Shown here in pieces: positions 8,120 through 16,705 of a DNA stretch of 64,000 nt. The position numbers and the translations under genes are program-made. The notes below the pieces were generated by a model. It saw only the letters and a list, made by a program, of their open reading frames with translations. It was not told the DNA's origin and did no database searches. Every line of letters starts with the position of its first letter. The first letter of the stretch is position 1. Source of the stretch: Pelomonas sp051857475 (GTDB taxonomy: Bacteria > Pseudomonadota > Gammaproteobacteria > Burkholderiales > Burkholderiaceae_C); NCBI RefSeq assembly GCF_051857475.1, contig NZ_JBPZGZ010000007.1, positions 124,001 through 188,000 on the forward strand, in the 5' to 3' direction.

Positions 8120-9889
8120 ATGCGTTCGTCCCTTGCCCTGTCCACCCTGGCCTGCGCCGCGCTGCTGACCGCCTGCGGCGGTGGTGGTGGCGGCAGCACG
8201 GCAAGCCCCGGCAACACGCCGGCTGCCGATCAGCCCAACATTCCAGCGCCGGCGCCCGCTCCGGCCCCGGCTCCCGCCGCCGCGCCGCCGATGACACAGC
8301 GCGACGCCGTGCGCCTGGCCTCGCAGGCCAGCTTCGGCGCGACCGAGCCTCTCGTCGCGCAGATGCGCACGCAAAGCGCCGCGGCCTGGGTACAGGCCCA
8401 GATGCTGCTGCCGGCCGCGTCGCGCTACACCTCGGGCGGCGGCAGTGCCATCCACACCGACACCACCGGCGTGGGTTTCTGTGATCAGGCGGCCCACAAG
8501 AGCGATGTCTGCTGGCGCGACTGGTATTCCAGCCAGCCGCTGCTGTGGGACTTCTATCGCAACGCCGTCAACCAGCCCGACCAGCTGCGCCAGCGCGTGG
8601 CCTTTGCGCTGCAGCAGATCGTCGTGGTGAGCAACCTGGAAGTGGAAGGCACCTACGGCCTGCGCCGCTACTACAACGCACTGCTGGACGGCGCCTTCGG
8701 CAACTATCGCGACGTGCTGCGCGGCGTGGTGCTGAGCCCCGTGATGGGCGACTACCTGAACGGCGTCAACAACGACAAGGCCGCGCCCAATGAGAACTTC
8801 GCGCGCGAGATGCTGCAGCTCTTCAGCCTGGGCACCTGCCTGCTCGAAGCCGATGGCAGACTGAAGGGCGGCAAGTGCCAGCCGACCTATGACAACACCG
8901 TGGTGCGCAGCTATGCCTACGCGCTGACGGGCTGGACCTATCCGTCCGGCGGCGCCAGCAAATGGGGCTGCTGGCCCAAGGGCGCCAACTGCAGCTTCTA
9001 CGACGGCGAGATGGCGCCGCTGCCGGCCTTGCACGACGCCAACGCCCGGACCTTGCTAGCCGGTGGCAGCGTGCCAGCCGGCAGCACGCCGGCGCAGGCG
9101 GTGAACGCCGTGCTCGACAGCCTGATGGCCCACCCCAACATGGCGCCCTTCATCGGCCGGCAGCTGATCCAGGCCCTGGTCAGGTCCAACCCGTCGCCGG
9201 CCTATGTCGGCCGCGTGGCCGCTGCCTTCCAGGCCGGCAAGTTCAGCAAGGACGGCGTCAACTTCGGCGTGGGCCGTGCCGGCGACCTGTCGGCGACCGT
9301 CGCCGCCGTGCTGCTGGATGCCGATGCGCGCGGCGACGCGCCGCCCGGGTCATCTGGCGGCCGCTTGCGCGAGCCGGCGCTGATGATGGCCGGCGTGCTG
9401 CGCGCACTGAACGGCAAGACCGATGGCGATGCCCTGGGCTGGTGGTGGGGCGAGACGCTGCGCCAGCATGTCTTCCGCCCGCCGTCGGTCTTCAACTTCT
9501 ATCCGCCGGACTATCCCGTGCCGGGCACCCAGTTGCAGGGCAGCGCCTTCGGCATCCACAACGCCAACACCTCGCTGGAGCGCTTGAACTACCTGACCTA
9601 TCTGCTGAACTGGGGCGGCTCCAAGCCCGCCGCCAACGTGCCGAATGCGGTGGGCACCCAGGTCGTGCTGGACAGCTTTGAAGCCGACGCGGCGGACGCC
9701 GCCAAGCTGGTGGACCGCCTGTCGCTGCTCGCCCATGGCGAGGTGCTGCCCACCGCCTCCCGCGCCAAGGTGCTGGACGCCGTGGGCTGGTGGACGGACA
9801 AGACCGATGCCAAGACCTGGCAGCGCAACCGCGTGGCCACTGCGGCCTATCTGGTGTTCGCCGCGCCGCAGTTCCAGATCGTCCGCTGA
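8120..9889 (+). CDS. DUF1800 family lipoprotein
   Basis: This 589-residue protein belongs to the DUF1800 family, whose function is poorly known. A lipobox (LLTACGG, Cys19) and an Ala-Pro tether (about 40-58) precede the DUF1800 domain. The domain contains RDAVRLASQASFGAT, RQRVAFALQQIVVVS, NENFAREMLQLFSLG and RPPSVFNFYPPDY, all characteristic of the family. It should be anchored outside the cytoplasm. The ATG at 8120 directly precedes the signal peptide; the open frame extends upstream but without signal-peptide character. The DUF1501 gene starts 10 bp downstream, and this pair is a recurrent DUF1800-DUF1501 arrangement in bacteria, probably one transcript and one complex. Confidence 0.93.
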   Translation: MRSSLALSTLACAALLTACGGGGGGSTASPGNTPAADQPNIPAPAPAPAPAPAAAPPMTQRDAVRLASQASFGATEPLVAQMRTQSAAAWVQAQMLLPAASRYTSGGGSAIHTDTTGVGFCDQAAHKSDVCWRDWYSSQPLLWDFYRNAVNQPDQLRQRVAFALQQIVVVSNLEVEGTYGLRRYYNALLDGAFGNYRDVLRGVVLSPVMGDYLNGVNNDKAAPNENFAREMLQLFSLGTCLLEADGRLKGGKCQPTYDNTVVRSYAYALTGWTYPSGGASKWGCWPKGANCSFYDGEMAPLPALHDANARTLLAGGSVPAGSTPAQAVNAVLDSLMAHPNMAPFIGRQLIQALVRSNPSPAYVGRVAAAFQAGKFSKDGVNFGVGRAGDLSATVAAVLLDADARGDAPPGSSGGRLREPALMMAGVLRALNGKTDGDALGWWWGETLRQHVFRPPSVFNFYPPDYPVPGTQLQGSAFGIHNANTSLERLNYLTYLLNWGGSKPAANVPNAVGTQVVLDSFEADAADAAKLVDRLSLLAHGEVLPTASRAKVLDAVGWWTDKTDAKTWQRNRVATAAYLVFAAPQFQIVR

Positions 9890-9899
9890 GGGTCATTTC

Positions 9900-11315
9900 A
9901 TGTCGCACCATCACCACCCCGCCCTCAGCCGCCGCAAGGCACTCGCCGGCGCCCTTGGCCTGGGCACGCTGGCGGCCCTGGCGCCACTGCGCCCGGCGCT
10001 GGCCGCCGACTTCAAGGCCCTGGTCTGCGTCTTCCTGTACGGCGGCAACGACGGCATGAACACCGTCGTGCCCATGGACAGCAGCCGCTACGCCGACTAC
10101 GCCCGGGTCCGCGCCGCGCTGGCCCTGCCGCAGGGTAGCCTGGGGCGCCTTGGGGCCACGGACTTCGGCCTGCACCCGGCGCTGGCCGCACTGAACCCGC
10201 TCTATGCCGCCGGCAAGCTGGCCGTGCAGTTCAACGTCGGCCCGCTGGTGGCGCCGCTGACCAAGGCCCAGTACCGCGCCGATGCGGGCCAGGCCGTGCT
10301 GACGCCACCCAGCCTGTTCTCGCACAGCGACCAGCAGGTGCTGTGGGAAAGCGCCAGCAGCGACGCCCAGAGCCGCACCGGCTGGGGCGGCCGCAGCACG
10401 CTGGCCCTGGGCATGGCCAGCCCGGTCATCAGCGTCGGCGGCAACGGCCACTTCGGCCTGTCGGAGCTCGCCGTGCCCCTGGTCCTGCCCGGCCCCGGCG
10501 AGGGTTTCGGCGCCGCGGGCCTGGCCGCCGCCGACATCACCTGGCGGCCGAATGCGCTGAAGCTGGACGCCATCAAGGCACTGGCCGAGCATAGCGGCGA
10601 CACCGACCTGGCCGGCGCCTTCCAGAAGCAGCAGCGCGATGCGATGGCGCTGTCCGAACAGCTCGGCCCGCTGGTGAAGCGCAAGCCCGGCGAGGCGGGC
10701 AGCAACAGCGCCATCGACGCCGCCTTTGCGCCGCTGATCGCGAACGGCAACGTGACGACACGGCTGGGCAAGCAGCTCTACCAGGCCGCCAAGCTGCTGG
10801 AAGTGCGCGCCACGCTCGGCGGCACGCGACAGATCTACTTCGCGCAGATGGGGGGCTTCGACACGCATGGCGGGCAGGCCGGCAGCGATGTCGTGTCGGG
10901 CCTGCATGCCACGCTGCTGAAGGAACTGGGCGACGCCCTCGCCTGCTTCCAGGCGGCGCTGGCGGCGCTCGGCCTGGCCGAGTCGGTGACCACGTTCACG
11001 CAGAGCGACTTCGGCCGCACCTTCAAGCCCAACAACAGCGGCGGCACCGACCACGCCTGGGGCAGCCACCATCTCGTGTTGGGCGGTGCCGTGAAAGGCG
11101 GGCTCTATGGCAAATACCCGGCGCTGGCCCTCGGCGGCCCCGACGACGTCGGCGTGGACAGCTGGGAGCAGCAGGGGCGGTGGATCCCGACCAGTTCGGT
11201 GGACCAGTACGCGGCAACCCTGCTGGGATGGATGGGCGCCAGCGCCGGGCAGCTCAATACGGTGCTGCCCAACCTGGCGAACTTTGGCAGCGCGAGGTCG
11301 CTGGGCTTCCTCTAA
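9900..11315 (+). CDS. DUF1501 family Tat-exported protein
   Basis: This 471-residue protein belongs to the DUF1501 family (sulfatase/phosphatase-like fold; substrate unknown). The N-terminus has a twin-arginine signal, with SRRKALAG followed by a hydrophobic stretch ending in ALA. This implies folding, perhaps with a cofactor, before export. The mature part starts with FKALVCVFLYGGNDGMNTVVP, the hallmark of the family. Later GGFDTHGGQ and SDFGRTFKPN(N)SGGTDHAWGSHH provide the expected metal-site His and Asp residues. It lies 10 bp after the DUF1800 gene, and the two probably act together outside the inner membrane. Its stop overlaps by four bases the stop of the convergent M28 peptidase gene. 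Confidence 0.94.
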   Translation: MSHHHHPALSRRKALAGALGLGTLAALAPLRPALAADFKALVCVFLYGGNDGMNTVVPMDSSRYADYARVRAALALPQGSLGRLGATDFGLHPALAALNPLYAAGKLAVQFNVGPLVAPLTKAQYRADAGQAVLTPPSLFSHSDQQVLWESASSDAQSRTGWGGRSTLALGMASPVISVGGNGHFGLSELAVPLVLPGPGEGFGAAGLAAADITWRPNALKLDAIKALAEHSGDTDLAGAFQKQQRDAMALSEQLGPLVKRKPGEAGSNSAIDAAFAPLIANGNVTTRLGKQLYQAAKLLEVRATLGGTRQIYFAQMGGFDTHGGQAGSDVVSGLHATLLKELGDALACFQAALAALGLAESVTTFTQSDFGRTFKPNNSGGTDHAWGSHHLVLGGAVKGGLYGKYPALALGGPDDVGVDSWEQQGRWIPTSSVDQYAATLLGWMGASAGQLNTVLPNLANFGSARSLGFL

Positions 11316-12718
11316 CGTCTGGGCAGCGGATAGCTTGCCAGGCTGGCATAGCCCTTCCTCGACACCGCCTGCACGCCGAAGACGACGTTGTCCTTGCTCA
11401 CCGGCAGCGTCACGCGCGTGGCCTTGCCGACGTCCTTGAACTGCTGCCAGGCCGCCGAGTCGGTGTCGCGCCAGACGATGCGATAGCCAGCCACCTCGGG
11501 GTCATCGCTGGCCTGCCATTCCAGCGTCGAGTCATTGGTCAGCTCGCGGGCGTCGAGCTTGACCGCCTTGGGCGGTGCCGGCGCCCAGGCCAGCGTGGCC
11601 AGGCCGGCCAGGTTGGCGCGGGCCACATCGGCCACATAGGCGAAGTCGACGAACTCGGGCAGGTCGCCATAGACGACACCGTTTTCCGTCCTCGGGTTCT
11701 GGTGCTGGTGGGCGAAGTTCTCGAAGGGCTCGCTGATGCGCACCGCCGCATAGCCGCGTTCCAGGAAGGGGATGTGGTCGCCGCCGCGCAGATAGCGGTC
11801 GCGGCGCTGGATGAGCTGGACCGTGAAGCCCGGCATGGCGGCTTCGGCGGCTGACTTGATATGCCGGCCGAGCTGGTGCGTCGGCAGGTCTTCGTTGGCG
11901 CCGGCCTGCAGCAGCGGCAGCAGCTCGGCCTGCATGGCGGTGACGGACTTGGCGTCGGCTTCGCTGGGCGGGCGGTTGGCGTTGGCGGCTGTCAGCAGGC
12001 GCACCAGCGGGTCCAGACCGTCGGCGAACAGGCGCAGCCGCTTCGGGTCGTATTGGCCCGCATCGCCGCGCGAACTGCCGACGATGTCGTTGGTGATCAT
12101 GGCCTCGACATTGGTGTTGGCTGCCCGTGCCTCGCGGGCCCATTGCGCGGCGCCGAGCAGGCCCTGCTCCTCACCCGGCACGGTCATGAAGACCAGCGTC
12201 GCGTCGAATTGGCGCCTGGCCATGACGCAGGCCAGTTCCATGACGGCGGCCGTGCCCGAGGCGTCGTCGTTGGCGCCGGGGGCTTCGCCCAGGGCGTCCA
12301 TCACGTCACTGTTGCGCGAGTCGTAATGGCCGCTGACGACGAGGACGCGGCTCTTGCTGACGCCGCGGCCGGGCAGCGTCGCGACGACGTTGACCAGCTC
12401 GGTCGGCTGGTTGACGCGGGTGCCGGCCGGCTCGATGAAGCTCTGCTCCTCCACCTGCAGCCGCCCCCCGGCCTGTTTCGAGCAGGCCGACAGCTCGGTC
12501 GTGATCCAGCGCCGCGCGGCCCCGATGCCGCGGGTGTCGGAGCCGATGTCGGACAGGGTGTGGCGGGTGCCGAAACCGACCAGTTTGCGAATCCGCGCCT
12601 CGATGCGCGCCGGGCTGACCTCGGCCAGCATGGCCTTGAGATCGTCGGCCGGGGCAGTCTGGGCCTGCGCCGAAGCAGCGATCAGGGCAAGGGCGAGTGT
12701 GGCGAGGCGGGCATGCAT
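11312..12718 (-). CDS. Secreted M28 family metallopeptidase
   Basis: This 468-residue exported zinc peptidase has a signal peptide (1-20, ending ASAQA). The M28 zinc ligands are recognisable. VVSGHYDSR supplies His and Asp, GANDDASGTAAV supplies the bridging Asp, PGEEQGLLG the catalytic Glu pair, NDIVGSS a ligand Asp, and the C-terminal part a His (FAHQHQ). Family members are aminopeptidases or carboxypeptidases acting on peptides in the periplasm or medium. The last 90 or so residues (APPKAVKLDARE... onward) look like a fibronectin-III-type beta-sandwich appended to the catalytic domain. The ATG at 12718 starts the signal peptide. The gene is divergent from the EF-G-like gene (70 bp apart). 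Confidence 0.93.
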   Translation of the reverse strand: MHARLATLALALIAASAQAQTAPADDLKAMLAEVSPARIEARIRKLVGFGTRHTLSDIGSDTRGIGAARRWITTELSACSKQAGGRLQVEEQSFIEPAGTRVNQPTELVNVVATLPGRGVSKSRVLVVSGHYDSRNSDVMDALGEAPGANDDASGTAAVMELACVMARRQFDATLVFMTVPGEEQGLLGAAQWAREARAANTNVEAMITNDIVGSSRGDAGQYDPKRLRLFADGLDPLVRLLTAANANRPPSEADAKSVTAMQAELLPLLQAGANEDLPTHQLGRHIKSAAEAAMPGFTVQLIQRRDRYLRGGDHIPFLERGYAAVRISEPFENFAHQHQNPRTENGVVYGDLPEFVDFAYVADVARANLAGLATLAWAPAPPKAVKLDARELTNDSTLEWQASDDPEVAGYRIVWRDTDSAAWQQFKDVGKATRVTLPVSKDNVVFGVQAVSRKGYASLASYPLPRR

Positions 12719-12788
12719 GGAAATGATTCTGCCCTTGCCGGGTGGCGCGGCTTCTTCTACCCTGGCCCCAACAACCGAGGAGAGTCCG

Positions 12789-14840
12789 ATGAGCGAGAGC
12801 CTGGATTCACGAGTGAGCGCGATCCGCACGGTGGCGCTGGTTGGCCCGGCGGCCTCTGGCAAGACGCTGCTGCTGGATGCGCTGCTGGCCCATGCCGGCG
12901 CCATCCCCCAGGCCGGCAGCATCGAGCGTGGCAGCACGGTCAGCGATCACGATCCTCTGGAAAAACGCCTCGGGCATTCGCTGCAGTCCAGCCTGGCCCA
13001 CTTCACCCATGGCGGCATCCGCGTGCATGCCATCGACACGCCCGGGGCGCCCGACTTCGTCGGCCAGGCCCTGCCGGCGCTGGAGGCGGCGGACACGGCC
13101 ATCGTCGTCATCAATGCCCAGAACGGCATCGAACTGATGGCCCAGCGCATGCTGGGCTCGGCCGGCGAGCGCGGGCTGACCCGCCTCATCGTCGTCAACA
13201 AGATCGACTGCCCGGAGGTCGATCTGCCTGGTCTGCTGGGCCAGATCCGCGAGGTCTTCGGCAAGGAGTGCTTGCCACTGAACCTGCCCGCCGACGGCGC
13301 CAAGCGCGTCGCCGACTGCTTCTTCGCGGCGTCTGGGGACGCCGATTTTTCGTCCGTGGCCGAAGCGCACCAGGCCCTCGTGGAACAGGTCGTCGAGGTC
13401 GACGCGGCCTTTGTCGACCGCTACCTGACCGACGGCGATGTCGACCCCAAGGAGCTGCACGCGCCGCTGGAGCAGGCCCTGCGCGAAGGCCATCTGATCC
13501 CGGTCTGCTTCTGCTCGGCCAAGACGGGCGCCGGCATCGGTGAACTGCTGAGCGCCATCGAGGCGCTGATGCCCAACCCGGCCGAGGGCAACCCGCCCCC
13601 CTTCCTGGAAGGCAAGGGCCCCGAGCCTCAGCCCTACCCCGCCAAACCCGACCCGGCGGCCCATGTGCTGGCCCATGTGTTCAAGATCGTCGCCGATCCC
13701 TACCTCGGCAAGATGGGCATGCTGCGGGTGCACCAGGGCCGCGTCGCCAAGGGCGGCATGCTGTTCGTCGGCCATGCGCGCAAGCCCATCCGCGTCGGCC
13801 ATCTCTTCATGCAGCAGGGTGCCAAGCATGTGGAGGTGGACGAGGCGCTGCCGGGCGACCTCTGCGCCGTGGCCAAGGTCGACGACATTGCGTTTGATGC
13901 TGTGCTACACGACGCCCAGGAGGACGAGCACATCTTCCTGAAGCCGCTGGCCTTTCCGACACCGGTGCATGGCGTCGCCATCAGCCCGGCGCGCCGCGGC
14001 GACGAGCAGAAGCTGTGGGAGGTGCTGGCCCGACTGGTGGACGAAGACCCCTGCCTGCGCATCGAGCAGGCCGGCGAGACCCACCAGACCCTGGTATACG
14101 GCCTCGGCGAGTTGCATCTGCGCCTGCTGCTGGACCGCGTGCGCGAGCTCTACAAGGGCGAAGTCGTCACCCAGCCGCCGCGCATCGCCTACCGCGAGAC
14201 CATCTCGGCGCCGGCCGAGGGCCATTACCGCCACAAGAAGCAGAGCGGCGGCGCCGGCCAGTTCGGCGAGGTCTATCTGCGCATCGAGCCGCTGGAGCGC
14301 GGCGCGGGCTTCGAGTTCGTCGACGCGGTCAAGGGCGGCACCATCCCGGGCCAGTTCATGCCGGCCGTCGAAAAGGGCGTGCGCTCGGCCCTGGCCAGCG
14401 GCGCCATCGCCGGCTACCCGCTGGTGGACCTGCGCGTGGTCGTCTACGACGGCAAGCATCACTCGGTGGACAGCAAGGAAATCGCCTTCGTCACCGCCGG
14501 CCGCCGCGCCCTCATCGAGGCCGTGCGCGAGGCCCGGCCGCTGGTGCTGGAGCCCATCGTGCAGGTCGAGATCACGGCGCCCGAGCACAGCATCGGCGAC
14601 ATCACCGGCGACCTCGCCTCCAGGCGCGGCCAGGTCAATGGCACGCGCGCCGCCGTGCCGGGCAGCCTCATCGTGCAGGGCCTGGCGCCGCTGGCCGAGC
14701 TGGCCAGCTACCAGTCGCGGCTGAATGCGATCACGGCCGGCGAAGGGCGCTACACCGTCCTGCTGTCGCATTACGAGCCGGTGCCGCCGAACACGCAGGC
14801 CAGCCTCGTAGGCGCCTACAAGGCCGGTGAGGAGGAATAG
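12789..14840 (+). CDS. EF-G-like translational GTPase (EF-G2 type)
   Basis: This 683-residue GTPase has the domain order of elongation factor G. The P-loop is GPAASGKT (residues 20-27), switch II is DTPGAPDF and the base-specificity motif is NKID. Domain II, III, IV and V signatures are present (for example KKQSGGAGQFGEV and KGGTIPGQFMPAVEKG). The GSTVSDHDPLEKRLGHS region is characteristic of the divergent EF-G2 subgroup, which differs from canonical FusA and whose function is unsettled. It is not part of a str operon (no rpsL, rpsG or tuf nearby), which fits an accessory paralogue. GAGGAG lies before the ATG. The stop is 2 bp from the convergent NTF2-like gene. Confidence 0.93.
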   Translation: MSESLDSRVSAIRTVALVGPAASGKTLLLDALLAHAGAIPQAGSIERGSTVSDHDPLEKRLGHSLQSSLAHFTHGGIRVHAIDTPGAPDFVGQALPALEAADTAIVVINAQNGIELMAQRMLGSAGERGLTRLIVVNKIDCPEVDLPGLLGQIREVFGKECLPLNLPADGAKRVADCFFAASGDADFSSVAEAHQALVEQVVEVDAAFVDRYLTDGDVDPKELHAPLEQALREGHLIPVCFCSAKTGAGIGELLSAIEALMPNPAEGNPPPFLEGKGPEPQPYPAKPDPAAHVLAHVFKIVADPYLGKMGMLRVHQGRVAKGGMLFVGHARKPIRVGHLFMQQGAKHVEVDEALPGDLCAVAKVDDIAFDAVLHDAQEDEHIFLKPLAFPTPVHGVAISPARRGDEQKLWEVLARLVDEDPCLRIEQAGETHQTLVYGLGELHLRLLLDRVRELYKGEVVTQPPRIAYRETISAPAEGHYRHKKQSGGAGQFGEVYLRIEPLERGAGFEFVDAVKGGTIPGQFMPAVEKGVRSALASGAIAGYPLVDLRVVVYDGKHHSVDSKEIAFVTAGRRALIEAVREARPLVLEPIVQVEITAPEHSIGDITGDLASRRGQVNGTRAAVPGSLIVQGLAPLAELASYQSRLNAITAGEGRYTVLLSHYEPVPPNTQASLVGAYKAGEEE

Positions 14841-14842
14841 CT

Positions 14843-15277
14843 TCAGTGCGAGGCTGACTTGGCCGCCTTCTTGGCGACCGGCTTCTTCTTGGCCTCGAGT
14901 TCGGTCTCGGTGTGCATCACGCACTGCCATTCGCCGTCCTTGCGCATCCAGACGGAGGAATCAGCCATCTCCTGGGCCAGCGGCTTGGCGTCGCCATCAC
15001 GAGGGGCCATTTCCTGCTTGACGCGGTAGGTCAGCACGGCCGTATCCTCGTTCGGGTGCATGACCTGCATGTCGCTGAGCTCGAAGGACTTCAGCACCAT
15101 GCTGCCCTTCTCGGCCATCTCGCGGTACTGCTCGTGGCTGAACTGCATGGCGCCATGGGAGCTGACCATCAGCGACGGCTCGGCCAGCATGCCGAGGGCA
15201 GTGTCGGTGTCCTCGTCCACCATGGATTGCCAGAACTTCTTTTCCAGGGCGATGAGGGTGGTGTCGGCGGTGGGCAT
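14843..15277 (-). CDS. NTF2-like (DUF4440-type) protein
   Basis: This is a 144-residue cytoplasmic protein with the cone-like NTF2 fold. ALEKKFWQSMVDEDTDTALGMLAE is the opening helix pair of the family, followed by the strand with AVLTYRVKQEM. The last 20 residues are Lys/Ala-rich (AKKKPVAKKAAKSA), resembling the tails of bacterial histone-like proteins, which may bind nucleic acid or polyphosphate. No catalytic residues can be assigned with confidence. CAGGAG lies ahead of the ATG. It is divergent from the gene at 15420, with a TAGGA/TCCTA dyad in the shared region. Confidence 0.85.
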   Translation of the reverse strand: MPTADTTLIALEKKFWQSMVDEDTDTALGMLAEPSLMVSSHGAMQFSHEQYREMAEKGSMVLKSFELSDMQVMHPNEDTAVLTYRVKQEMAPRDGDAKPLAQEMADSSVWMRKDGEWQCVMHTETELEAKKKPVAKKAAKSASH

Positions 15278-15335
15278 GGGAAATCTCCTGATCGGGTGGG
15301 GGTCTGACCAATATGGGCGCCCAGGGATTGACCCG

Positions 15336-15378
15336 CCGTAGGAACTACGACCGCATCCCGGTCGGTGGCTTCCTACGG
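15336..15378. repeat. Intergenic dyad CCGTAGGAA ... TTCCTACGG
   Basis: A perfect 9-bp inverted repeat occupies 15336-15344 and 15370-15378, with a 25-bp spacer. It lies between divergent genes starting at 15277 and 15420. Its TAGGA/TCCTA core and overall size resemble the dyad at 4988-5036, which also lies in a divergent intergenic region. It could be an operator shared by the two genes or a short dispersed palindrome. Confidence 0.5.
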
Positions 15379-15419
15379 TCGAAAACCTCTTGGTTAAGGC
15401 TCATTTATCATTGCGCCCC

Positions 15420-15998
15420 ATGCCTGCCGCCCCCCGCGACGTCGCGCAGATCCGATTGGACAACGCGATGCGCCTGTTCGAAGAGTTCGTCAGCGCCACC
15501 GTCAAACATGCCGATGCGGCCACCTTGCGTGGCCTGGAGCGGCGCTTTGCCGAACGCCTGCAGATCCAGCCCAGCTACTGGAGCCAGATCAAGGGCCGCT
15601 CGCGCCAGATCGGCGAGCGGCTGGCGCGCCAGTTCGAGCAGCTCTGCCACAAGCCGCCGGGCTGGATGGACCTGGAGCATGGCCCCGCCGCCGCGCCGCC
15701 CCCGCTGACCTCCATGGCCGCGGCAATGGCGCCCGCCGCCGCACCCGCAGAGCCTTCCCCGAGTCTGCCGCAGGACGACGACGAGCGCTTCATCATCGGC
15801 CTCGTCCTCACCTACTACCGCCGCCACCCGCAGCGCGCCCGCACGCGGCTGCTGGACCTGCTCGGCGAGGTGCTGACGCCCGAGCCCGTGGCCCCGCCCC
15901 GCGCGGTACCCAAGCCCGCACCCAGTCCGCAGGCCGAACTGGACGAGTGGCGCAAGCTGCAGGCCGGCATCGCGCCGCTCAAGCCCAAGAAGCGCTGA
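15420..15998 (+). CDS. Hypothetical protein, possible DNA-binding N-terminal half
   Basis: This is a 192-residue protein. Residues 1-85 are helical and basic (FAERLQIQPSYWSQIKGRSRQIGERLARQFEQ). A segment resembling an HTH recognition helix is followed by PPGWMDLEH, as in small phage-repressor-like proteins. A Pro/Ala-rich linker (about 90-118) joins this to a short C-terminal helical part ending KPKKR. The ATG at 15420 was chosen; an in-frame TTG at 15390 is possible. No ribosome site is obvious, but an AT-rich segment TTTATCATT lies just upstream and may be a promoter or leaderless start region. Transcription-factor function is inferred. Confidence 0.68.
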   Translation: MPAAPRDVAQIRLDNAMRLFEEFVSATVKHADAATLRGLERRFAERLQIQPSYWSQIKGRSRQIGERLARQFEQLCHKPPGWMDLEHGPAAAPPPLTSMAAAMAPAAAPAEPSPSLPQDDDERFIIGLVLTYYRRHPQRARTRLLDLLGEVLTPEPVAPPRAVPKPAPSPQAELDEWRKLQAGIAPLKPKKR

Positions 15999-16435
15999 GG
16001 CCGGACCGAGGACATGCCAGGGCCAGTGGCCCTGTCCTTCGCGAGGCACAAACAGTCCACCGGACTGTTTGAGTCCACGCTCAGCCCCTGCGCGCTGTTC
16101 GACGCCTGCCGAAGGACCGCCGGCCTGCAAGCCGGCGGGCATGAAGCCGTAGATCTGCGCATCCGTCATTGGACGCAGGCGCTCCCGCACGTTAGGGGTG
16201 TTGGATAAAAACCGCTTGCGCAAGAGCAACGTTTGTTTATCATTTGCGCAAGTCGTGATGCAGAAGTCCCCGCATCACGGCGAGGTCGCACACCCCAAGC
16301 CCCTCTGACCGCCCGGCCCGCTTGCCTCGAGCAGCAAGCCCCGGGCACCCCAAGCATCACTGCAAACGCTGGCCTGTCCCGGGCCGAGCCGCTGCATTGC
16401 CCGCCGCCCCAGCGCGGCAACCACCGGAGCACGTC
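15999..16435. other. 437-bp non-coding stretch with stem-loops and tandem TTGCGCAA palindromes
   Basis: I see no convincing gene here. It holds a series of perfect stems. CAGGGCC/GGCCCTG is at 16018-16034, CAAACAGTCC/GGACTGTTTG at 16049-16071 and CCGCCGGC/GCCGGCGG at 16117-16138. Next comes CTTGCGCAAG (16215-16224), a complete palindrome. A near copy, TTTGCGCAAG (16243-16252), lies 28 bp centre to centre from it. A fourth stem, CGTGATGC/GCATCACG, is at 16254-16279. The first stem, 20 bp after the preceding stop, may end that transcript. The rest looks like a regulated promoter and structured leader for the gene at 16436. Confidence 0.6.
16216..16243 (+). promoter_or_regulatory. Candidate sigma70-like promoter within TTGCGCAA palindromes
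   Basis: TTGCGC (16216-16221) and TATCAT (16238-16243) with a 16-base spacer resemble -35 and -10 elements on the plus strand. Both lie within or touch the two TTGCGCAA palindromes, so a dimeric regulator bound there could control polymerase. The expected transcript would begin near 16250 and reach the small gene at 16436 with a leader of about 185 nt. Confidence 0.35.
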
Positions 16436-16627
16436 ATGCCCCAATTCACCTCTCCCCGCCCCCTGCAGATCAAGGCACTCAAGCCGCGCAACCCGCTGGT
16501 CGCGCCCGCCATGAAACGCCAGGCCGGCGCCCACCAGAGCGCCCACAGCGCCCATGCCCAGCGCCAGCAAGCCCGCCTCGAACTGCGACGCCTGCTGCGC
16601 GACCGCTTCCCCGACGACAGCCCCTGA
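16436..16627 (+). CDS. Small basic hypothetical protein (63 aa)
   Basis: This is a 63-residue, strongly basic protein with no hydrophobic segment. The N-terminal half is Pro/Lys-rich (RPLQIKALKPRNPLVAPAMKR). The C-terminal half is a probable amphipathic helix (RQQARLELRRLLRDRFPDD). GGAG lies seven bases before the ATG. It could bind nucleic acid or ribosomes, but nothing proves this. It follows a structured 185-nt leader region and precedes another small gene on the same strand by 78 bp. Codon use is like the neighbouring genes. Confidence 0.65.
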   Translation: MPQFTSPRPLQIKALKPRNPLVAPAMKRQAGAHQSAHSAHAQRQQARLELRRLLRDRFPDDSP

Positions 16628-16705
16628 ATCAAGCGCACCGCCGCGCCTCATCCACAGTCGATCCATGTGATGAGGGCCGCCGGCCAAGGTGCCAAGGAGA
16701 CCCTC

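Noticed and set aside
16014..16208. 64-codon open frame in the 15999-16435 region
   Set aside because: It spans three perfect stem-loops, has no ribosome site and no protein-like character. The region is better read as non-coding.
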